A stretch of DNA of 41,719 nucleotides from Burkholderiaceae bacterium. GTDB taxonomy: Bacteria > Pseudomonadota > Gammaproteobacteria > Burkholderiales > Burkholderiaceae_E. The notes under the pieces were generated by a model. That model was not told the origin of the DNA. It did not search any database and was given only the letters and a program-made list of their open reading frames with translations. Below are positions 35,049-41,719 of the stretch, one piece after another. The stretch lies in assembly GCA_023383035.1 (NCBI GenBank), contig JAHDYE010000004.1, forward strand, positions 1-41,719. Reading direction: 5' to 3'. A program made the translations under genes and the position numbers. The stretch's first letter is position 1. Each line of letters opens with the position of its first letter.

Positions 35049-36233
35049 ATGCCTCCTATGAGAAGCGATCGCAGTGGGATCCAGGTGGCGATGAGAACAG
35101 CCTACTCCACGGCATTCCGGACGAACCATCCGGGCGCACCCGCGGCAGGCGCGCCGCCGGTACCGCTGGTCCGCTTTCAGAATGTCCAGAAGAGCTACGA
35201 CGGCGCCACACTCGTGGTCAAGAACCTGAACCTCGAGATCAGGAAGCACGAGTTCCTGACCATGCTCGGCCCGTCGGGCTCCGGCAAGACCACGTGCCTG
35301 ATGATGCTGGCCGGCTTCGAGACGGCCACTGCCGGGGAGATCCTGCTGGACGGCCGGCCGATCAACCGGATTCCGCCGGAACGGCGAAACATCGGGATGG
35401 TCTTCCAGAACTACGCACTGTTTCCGCACATGACGGTGCGCGAGAACCTGGAGTTCCCGCTTCGGGTTCGGCGACTTCCGAAGGCCGATATCGACCAGAA
35501 GGTGCAGCGCGCGCTGGGAATGGTGAATCTGGCCGGCTACGCGTCGCGCATGCCCGGGCAACTGTCGGGTGGACAGCAGCAGCGGGTCGCGGTTGCGCGC
35601 GCGTTGGTGTTCGAACCCGCGCTGGTGCTGATGGACGAGCCGCTCGGCGCGCTCGACAAGCAGTTGCGCGAGCAGATGCAATACGAGATCAAGCGGCTGC
35701 ACCTCGAGCTCGGCCTCACCATCGTCTACGTCACGCACGATCAGGACGAGGCGTTGACGATGTCGGATCGCATCGCGGTCTTCGACGATGGCGTGATCCA
35801 GCAACTGGCCGGCGCGACGCAGCTGTACGAACAGCCGGACAACGCATTCGTCGCCCGGTTCATCGGCGAGAACAACGAAATTCCCGGCAGGGTCGTGGCC
35901 ATCGACGGCCAGATGTGCGACGTCGAAGTGGCGGGACCGCGGATCCTGGGCGCGTTGAACGTCGTCGGGGGATCGATCGGGGATTCCGTGACGCTGTCGC
36001 TGCGGCCGGAGCGCATCCAGCTGCGACCGGCACCGGATGGCGGGTTCTCGTGCATCGATGCCCGCGTGCGCGAGCTGATCTACCACGGAGATCACATTCG
36101 CGTGATCGCCGAGATCCCCGGCTCGGTCGAACTGATCGTCAAGATCCCCAACGGAGGGGCGGTCGGTTCGATCGAGGTGGGACAGACCTTGTCGCTCGGG
36201 TGGAGGCCGGGCGATTGCAGGGCATTGAACTGA
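35049..36233 (+). CDS. ABC transporter ATP-binding protein, PotA/spermidine-putrescine type
   Basis: GPSGSGKTTCLMMLAGFE, QLSGGQQQRVAVARALVFEPALVLMDEPLGALD; GGAGG upstream of ATG at 35049. Confidence 0.93.
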   Translation: MPPMRSDRSGIQVAMRTAYSTAFRTNHPGAPAAGAPPVPLVRFQNVQKSYDGATLVVKNLNLEIRKHEFLTMLGPSGSGKTTCLMMLAGFETATAGEILLDGRPINRIPPERRNIGMVFQNYALFPHMTVRENLEFPLRVRRLPKADIDQKVQRALGMVNLAGYASRMPGQLSGGQQQRVAVARALVFEPALVLMDEPLGALDKQLREQMQYEIKRLHLELGLTIVYVTHDQDEALTMSDRIAVFDDGVIQQLAGATQLYEQPDNAFVARFIGENNEIPGRVVAIDGQMCDVEVAGPRILGALNVVGGSIGDSVTLSLRPERIQLRPAPDGGFSCIDARVRELIYHGDHIRVIAEIPGSVELIVKIPNGGAVGSIEVGQTLSLGWRPGDCRALN

Positions 36234-36364
36234 ACGGCAACGGCAATCCGGCGTGACGCCGTGAACCCTTCGTGAGACTGCAGCGCCGGCGCGCGACTGC
36301 AGAGCCTCCGCGGCCGCAGAGCCTGCGGAGCCGTACTCGAGAGATTTCCAGGAGGAGACTGACC

Positions 36365-37435
36365 ATGAGAGCGAAGCGCAAGATCGTACTGGCTGCACTG
36401 CTCGCCGCTGCGGGCATGGGGATTTCGCAGGTGTCGGCGGGCGAAATGACACTGGTGACCTGGGGTGGCGCCTACAAGGCGAGTCAGCAGGAAGCGTTCG
36501 TCAAACCCTTCATCGCGAAGACCGGCCACAAGGTGCTGATCGAGGACTACAGCGGAGGCCTGGCGCAGATTCGCGCCCAGGTGAAGACCGGCAAGGTGAC
36601 CTGGGACGTGGTGGACCTGGAGTTGCAGGACGCGCTGCGTGCATGCGACGAAGGCCTGCTCGAGCGTATCGATGCGAAGGATCTCGAGCCGTCGTCCGAT
36701 GGAACGACGGCTGCCAACGACTACATGTCGGGCGCCATCGACGGGTGCACGGTCGGCAACAACATGTGGGCGAACGTCGTGGCCTACGACTCCACCAAGT
36801 TCAGCGGTGCGGCGCCGAAGACGATCGCCGATTTCTTCGACGTCAAGAAGTTCCCCGGCAAGCGCGGCATGAAGAAGAGCCCGAAAGCCAATCTCGAATG
36901 GGCGCTGATCGCCGATGGCGTACCGCCCGGGGAGATCTACAAGGTTCTCGGCACGCCCGCGGGGATCGATCGCGCATTCAGGAAGCTCGACACGATCAAG
37001 CCGTACGTGGTGTGGTGGGAAGCGGGAGCGCAGGCGCCGCAATTGCTGGCTGACGGCGAGGTCGTCATGACGTCCGCCTACAACGGACGGATCGAGGATG
37101 CGATCGGGCGCGAGAAGAAGCCGTTCGTGATCATCTGGGACGGCCAGATTCCGGTATTCGAGACCTTCGGTATCGTCAAGGGCACGAAGAATCTTGCCAC
37201 CGCCAGGGAGTTCGTACGCTTCGCCACGACGCCGCGCGCCCTGGCCGACATGGCGAAGCAGATCCCCTACGGTCCGCTGCGCAAGTCGGCGCTGGCCCTC
37301 ATGGCGCCCGACGTGAGGTCGCGTCTGCCCAGCACGCCGGAGAACATGAAGACCGCGATTCCGATCAACGCGGTCTGGTGGGCCGACAACCTCGATGATC
37401 TGAATCAGCGCTTCTCGGTCTGGCTGACCCGGTGA
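36365..37435 (+). CDS. ABC transporter substrate-binding protein, PotD type
   Basis: Signal peptide (ALLAAAGMGISQVSAG), MTLVTWGGAYKASQQEAFVKPF; flanked by PotA- and PotBC-like genes. Confidence 0.93.
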   Translation: MRAKRKIVLAALLAAAGMGISQVSAGEMTLVTWGGAYKASQQEAFVKPFIAKTGHKVLIEDYSGGLAQIRAQVKTGKVTWDVVDLELQDALRACDEGLLERIDAKDLEPSSDGTTAANDYMSGAIDGCTVGNNMWANVVAYDSTKFSGAAPKTIADFFDVKKFPGKRGMKKSPKANLEWALIADGVPPGEIYKVLGTPAGIDRAFRKLDTIKPYVVWWEAGAQAPQLLADGEVVMTSAYNGRIEDAIGREKKPFVIIWDGQIPVFETFGIVKGTKNLATAREFVRFATTPRALADMAKQIPYGPLRKSALALMAPDVRSRLPSTPENMKTAIPINAVWWADNLDDLNQRFSVWLTR

Positions 37436-37502
37436 TGCCCGGGCCGGGCCGCGCATGGCGTGGCCCGGCGGACGAAAACGAGCCGAAGCGTCCGTATTCC
37501 GC

Positions 37503-38756
37503 ATGTCGTACCGGGTTCCGGCACTGGACAGATCGGCGATTCCCGACGGGATACGCCTGAAGTCGAGCCTGCGCAGGGCAGACCTGATGGGGCGCGTCAA
37601 GGCCTATGCCCTGATTGCGCCGCTGCTGCTGTTCCTGCTGATGTCGTTCCTGGCGCCGATCGGCGCGGTGCTGTCCAACAGCGTCGACAACGGGCCGCTC
37701 CCCGACCTGATGCCCGAAACCGCGGCGCAGCTGGCGGCCTGGGATCCGGCTGTCTCGGAGCTTCCACCCGATCCGGTGTTCGCAGCCTTCGCGAACGAGC
37801 TGCGCGCGAACCAGGCCAGCGGCGATGTCGGAAAGATCGCCACCCGGCTCAACTACGATACACCCGGCATGCGGGCGCTGATCGTGGCGACCGCCCGCAC
37901 GATCGGACGGCTCGACGTGCCCGTGTCACGCGAAGCGCTGCTGGCCATGGACCAGCGATGGGGCAGCGGGGAGACCTGGACGGCTCTGCGGCGCGCCAGC
38001 GGCAACATCACGCCGGATCACTACCTCAGTGCGCTGGATCTGAGGCGCTCTGCGGACGGCGCGATCGAACGGCAGCCGCCCGACCTGCGTCTGTATCGCG
38101 ACGTCGCGTTGCGCACGCTGTGGATCAGCGCGCTGGTGGCAGGGTGCTGTCTGCTGCTGGGCTATCCCCTCGCGCACCTGCTTGCGTCCCTGCCGTCCCG
38201 GGCGAGCAACCTGCTGATGATCCTGGTGCTGCTGCCGTTCTGGACGTCGCTGCTCGTCCGTACGGTTGCGTGGGTCGTCATCCTGCAGACACAGGGCCTG
38301 TTCAACGATCTGCTCATCTACCTCGGGCTGATCGACCAGCGGATACAGCTGATCTTCAACCGGTTCGGCGTCGTCGTGGCCATGGTGCACATCCTGCTTC
38401 CCTACATGGTCCTCTCGCTGTACAGCGTGATGAAAGGCATTTCGCCGAACTACGTTCGTGCCTCCCGTTCTCTGGGCGCAAGTCCGCTGGTGACGTTCGT
38501 CAGGGTCTATCTGCCGCTTTCGATGCCCGGCGTATTCGCCGGCGTACTGCTGGTATATATCCTCGCTCTCGGGTTCTACGTGACGCCGGCGATCGTGGGT
38601 GGTCCGAACGACCAGATGCTCAGCTTCTTCATCGCCGACCACGTGAACAATTCGCTCAACTGGAGCCTGGCGGCAGCTCTCGGTGTCGTGCTGCTGGCGG
38701 CGGTCCTGGTGCTCTATTTCGTCTATGCGCGGCTGGTTCGCCGCACGTCGGGCTGA
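37503..38756 (+). CDS. ABC transporter permease, PotB type, with a long extracytoplasmic insertion
   Basis: TM-rich; ISPNYVRASRSLGASPLVTFVRVYLPLSMPGVFAG (EAA-loop region). Confidence 0.92.
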   Translation: MSYRVPALDRSAIPDGIRLKSSLRRADLMGRVKAYALIAPLLLFLLMSFLAPIGAVLSNSVDNGPLPDLMPETAAQLAAWDPAVSELPPDPVFAAFANELRANQASGDVGKIATRLNYDTPGMRALIVATARTIGRLDVPVSREALLAMDQRWGSGETWTALRRASGNITPDHYLSALDLRRSADGAIERQPPDLRLYRDVALRTLWISALVAGCCLLLGYPLAHLLASLPSRASNLLMILVLLPFWTSLLVRTVAWVVILQTQGLFNDLLIYLGLIDQRIQLIFNRFGVVVAMVHILLPYMVLSLYSVMKGISPNYVRASRSLGASPLVTFVRVYLPLSMPGVFAGVLLVYILALGFYVTPAIVGGPNDQMLSFFIADHVNNSLNWSLAAALGVVLLAAVLVLYFVYARLVRRTSG

Positions 38757-38758
38757 TC

Positions 38759-39595
38759 ATGTCGTCATTGCCCGAGTATGTCGGCTTCGGCGGGCGCCTG
38801 TGGCACTACGGCATGCGCGCGCTGTGCGCGGCGATTCTGCTGTTCCTGATCCTTCCGATCCTGGTCACCATTCCGCTTTCCTTCAACATCGAACCCTATT
38901 TCTCCTATCCCATGCCGGGGTTCAGCGTGCGCTGGTACGAGAACCTGCTGGAGGATCCGAACTGGATACTCGCGACGAAGAACACGATGATCGTCGGCAC
39001 GGCGTCCGCCGCGCTGGCGACGGTCCTCGGCGTGCTTGCGGCGCTCGGCCTGACGCATCGGAACCTGCCGTATCGCGAAACGATCACGGCGCTGCTCATT
39101 TCCCCAATGGTCGTTCCGGTCGTGATCGCCGCCGTGGGCATGTATTTCTTCTATACGCAGCTCGGGCTCTCCAACAGCCTCCTCGGCCTGATCCTCGCGC
39201 ACGCCGCCCTCGGCACGCCGTTCGTCGTGATCACGGTCAGTGCGACGCTGGTCGGATTCAACGAGAACCTGAGCCGCGCGGCCAGAAGCCTCGGCGCCAA
39301 TCCGTTCCTCGCGTTCTGGAAGGTCAAGCTTCCGATCATCGCTCCTGGCGTCGTGTCCGGTGCGATCTTTGCATTCGCGACCTCCTTCGACGAGGTCGTG
39401 GTCGTGCTGTTCCTCGGAGGCGTCGAGCAGCGCACCATTCCCAGGCAGATGTGGTCCGGAGTGCGTGAGCAGCTGAGCCCGACGATTCTGGCGATGGCGA
39501 CCCTGTTGACGCTGGTCTCCGTGCTGCTGCTGGTTTCGCTCGAGTTGTTGCGGCGCCGGAACGAAAGGATGCGAGGGATGCTCGGCCAGGGTTAG
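38759..39595 (+). CDS. ABC transporter permease, PotC type
   Basis: TM-rich; LSRAARSLGANPFLAFWKVKLPIIAPGVVSGAIFAFATSFDEVVVVLFL. Confidence 0.93.
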   Translation: MSSLPEYVGFGGRLWHYGMRALCAAILLFLILPILVTIPLSFNIEPYFSYPMPGFSVRWYENLLEDPNWILATKNTMIVGTASAALATVLGVLAALGLTHRNLPYRETITALLISPMVVPVVIAAVGMYFFYTQLGLSNSLLGLILAHAALGTPFVVITVSATLVGFNENLSRAARSLGANPFLAFWKVKLPIIAPGVVSGAIFAFATSFDEVVVVLFLGGVEQRTIPRQMWSGVREQLSPTILAMATLLTLVSVLLLVSLELLRRRNERMRGMLGQG

Positions 39596-39605
39596 CGGCG
39601 CCCTT

Positions 39606-39620
39606 GCCTTCGCGGAAGGC
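39606..39620. terminator. Short hairpin GCCTTC-GCG-GAAGGC between convergent genes; possible weak bidirectional terminator
   Basis: 6-bp perfect stem in the gap between PotC and the histidine kinase stop; no clear T-tract. Confidence 0.25.
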
Positions 39621-39673
39621 GGCCTCTTCATGGCCGGGGCTGCGGATGCGCGCAGCTGCCGCCGGCGAGACCG

Positions 39674-41059
39674 TCAAGCCAGGCGTCGCGGCAACTCGAT
39701 CTCGACGACGAGGCCGCCGCCCTCACGATTGCGTGCACCGATGTGCCCGCCGTGCGCCTCGATCGCGCGCCGCGCGATCGCCAGCCCGAGACCGAAACCG
39801 CCGGCCGGGGCGCCGCTGCGCGCGCGCTGGAACGGTTCGAAGATCGCTTCGAGCTCCTCGGTGGGCACGCCGGGTCCGCGATCGGCCACGGCGAGCACGA
39901 ACGCGCCGGGCTGGTTGCCGGATTCCTCGCGCAGCCGCGCGCCCACTTCGACGACCGTCCCTTCGCCGGTGTACTTCACCGCGTTGCGGATCACGTTCTC
40001 GAACGCCCGGTGGATCAGCTCGGCGCGCACCGTCGCCATGGCCGTGGCGTCGCCCGAGAACGTCACGTCGCGTCCGCTCGCCCGCGCCTCGAAGCGCGCA
40101 TCGTCGACGATCGCGGCCACCAGATCGATCAGATCGACCGTTTCCAGCGGCGGCAGCGTGCTGCCGGCCTCCAGCCGGGCCAGTGCGAGCAGTTCGCCCA
40201 CCAGCCCGTCGAGCCTGACGGCGTCGCGCTCGATACGCTCGAGCATCGCCTCGGTGCGTTCGGGGTTCTGTCGCGCCAGCTCGATCGCCGCCTGCAGCCG
40301 CGCCAGCGGCGAGCGCAGCTCGTGCGAGACGTCGTGCAGCAGCCGTCGCTGCGAGGCGATCAGCTGCTGCAACCGGCGCGCCATCTGGTCGAAGTCGTGT
40401 CCCAGATCGGCCAGCTCGTCAGCGCGCCGGCCCATCAGCGGTGCCACGCGCGTGTCGAGGCGGCCTTCGGCCAGCGCCGCCGCCGCACGGCGCAGATGCC
40501 GGATCGGCTTGGTCAACGACCAGGCGAGCAACGCGCTGAAGGCAAGACTGGCGAGCAGGCCGATCGCGGCGATCATGTGCGCGGGCAGCGGTTCGGGCGC
40601 GCCGGCGCGTCGCCCCGGGCGCGGCCCCGGGCGCGCCGGCGCATCCAGTCCGGGGGGCACGAACAGCAACAGGCCGCTCGCTTCGTCGAAGCGCACCACC
40701 CGCGTCGCACGGGGCGTGACCGGGCCGTCGAGCAGCCGGCGCGCGTGCTCCAGCGCCTCGGCCGGCACGCTGCGCCCGAGCAGCTCGCGGCCGTCGCGGT
40801 CCACTGCGTAGACGATCGCCGGGCTCCACGGCGCGCCGGTCTCGTCCAGCAGCGCGCGCAGCGCGGGCACGCCGCCGTGGCGCAGCGTGGCGGCGGCCGA
40901 TTGCAGCGCGAGCGCCGCGCGCGGGCCTGCGGCCAGCGTCGGTTCGGCGCGCTCGACGCGCTGCTGCTGGTGCAGCCACACGAGCGAGCCGACCGCCGCG
41001 CCGGCCAGCAGCAGCGTCAGCCAGAACGCGAGGAAGAACTTCCAGAACAGTCGACCCAT
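39674..41059 (-). CDS. Sensor histidine kinase, CpxA-like
   Basis: HAMP region, LLHDVSHELRSPLARLQAAIELARQ, N and G boxes (VIRNAVKYTGEG, VADRGPGVP, GFGLGLAIARRA). Confidence 0.94.
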   Translation of the reverse strand: MGRLFWKFFLAFWLTLLLAGAAVGSLVWLHQQQRVERAEPTLAAGPRAALALQSAAATLRHGGVPALRALLDETGAPWSPAIVYAVDRDGRELLGRSVPAEALEHARRLLDGPVTPRATRVVRFDEASGLLLFVPPGLDAPARPGPRPGRRAGAPEPLPAHMIAAIGLLASLAFSALLAWSLTKPIRHLRRAAAALAEGRLDTRVAPLMGRRADELADLGHDFDQMARRLQQLIASQRRLLHDVSHELRSPLARLQAAIELARQNPERTEAMLERIERDAVRLDGLVGELLALARLEAGSTLPPLETVDLIDLVAAIVDDARFEARASGRDVTFSGDATAMATVRAELIHRAFENVIRNAVKYTGEGTVVEVGARLREESGNQPGAFVLAVADRGPGVPTEELEAIFEPFQRARSGAPAGGFGLGLAIARRAIEAHGGHIGARNREGGGLVVEIELPRRLA

Positions 41060-41081
41060 CGTCGCTTCCGCCCGCCCGGTG

Positions 41082-41719
41082 TCACTCGAGCAGGAACTGG
41101 TAGCCGCGGCCGCGCACCGTCTCGATCCACGAACGCCCGTCGTCGCGCTGGCCGAGCTTCTGGCGCAGGCTGCTCACGTGCACGTCGATGCTGCGGTCGA
41201 AGCGCGCCAGCGGACGGCCGAGCGCCTGCTCGGACAGCTCGGACTTGTCCACCACGCGGCCGGCCTGGCGCGCGAGCACTTCCAGCAGGCTGAATTCGGT
41301 ACTGGTCAGTGCGAGCGCCTCGCCGCGCCACAGCGCGCGACGCCGGCCCGGCCACAGCGACAGCGGCCCCGCGACAAGCGTCTCGTCGGCGACCGGGCCG
41401 GGCTCGCCCGGCCGCGCCCGGCGCAGGATCGCGCGCAGCCTCGCAGCGAGCTCGCGCGGCGTGCACGGCTTGGGCACGTAGTCGTCGGCGCCCAGCTCCA
41501 GGCCGACGATGCGGTCGACGTCGTCGCCCTTGGCGGTGAGCATCAGCACCGGGACACGGCTGGCCACGCGGATGCGGCGCAGCGCCTCGACGCCGTCGAT
41601 CTTCGGCATCATCACGTCGAGCACCACGATGTCGTAGCCGCCGTCGAGCGCGCGCTCGACGCCGGCCGCGCCGGCGAGCACGGCGGCGGTGTCGAAGCCT
41701 TCCCGCTGCAGGTACTCGC
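41082..41719 (-). CDS. OmpR-family response regulator, CpxR-like (N-terminus beyond the window)
   Basis: YDIVVLDVMMPKIDGVEALRRIR, GADDYVPKP, winged-helix DNA-binding domain (ALTSTEFSLLEVLARQAGRVV...RGRGYQFL); frame open to the window edge. Confidence 0.93.
   Translation of the reverse strand, partial: EYLQREGFDTAAVLAGAAGVERALDGGYDIVVLDVMMPKIDGVEALRRIRVASRVPVLMLTAKGDDVDRIVGLELGADDYVPKPCTPRELAARLRAILRRARPGEPGPVADETLVAGPLSLWPGRRRALWRGEALALTSTEFSLLEVLARQAGRVVDKSELSEQALGRPLARFDRSIDVHVSSLRQKLGQRDDGRSWIETVRGRGYQFLLE

Noticed and set aside
36290-36350. Short repeats (GACTGCAG, GCAGAGCCT) before the PotD-type gene
   Set aside because: Short GC-rich repeats of the kind expected by chance in this leader; no regular spacing or clear function.
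1-41719. CRISPR arrays, tRNA/rRNA genes, insertion sequences, phage genes
   Set aside because: No regular repeat-spacer structure, tRNA-like motif, transposase/integrase ORF or phage structural ORF was recognised by eye; tRNAscan/ISfinder runs would be decisive.

Overview
High-GC (Burkholderiales-like) chromosomal window, densely coding, with no rRNA, tRNA, CRISPR or transposase detected. The edges look like core genome: a UvrD-type helicase C-terminus and an unusual ClpB/ClpA-like AAA+ protein on the left, and a CpxA/CpxR-like two-component system on the right. Between them (about 3.2-39.6 kb) lies a catabolic island containing: a minus-strand MmgE/PrpD-TRAP (DctP/Q/M)-CobW/G3E operon; a divergent MmgE/PrpD-PurU-Liv ABC-ThDP decarboxylase operon; two complete three-subunit molybdenum hydroxylases, each beside its own IclR regulator; a hydantoinase/dihydropyrimidinase-like cyclic amidohydrolase; an N-carbamoyl-D-amino-acid-amidohydrolase-like nitrilase; a heterotetrameric folate-linked sarcosine oxidase (SoxBDAG); and a PotABCD-type ABC transporter. 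The gene order suggests an undescribed route: N-heterocycle -> (two Mo hydroxylations) -> hydantoin-type ring -> N-carbamoyl amino acid -> sarcosine -> glycine + C1-folate. An N-methylimidazole-like substrate would fit best. That substrate is inference. The sequence also shows a 14-bp palindrome (TTCGCTATAGCGAA / TTCGCAGTAGCGAA) just downstream of sigma70-like promoters at two of the operons, with a degenerate version at a third, suggesting an IclR regulon across the island.
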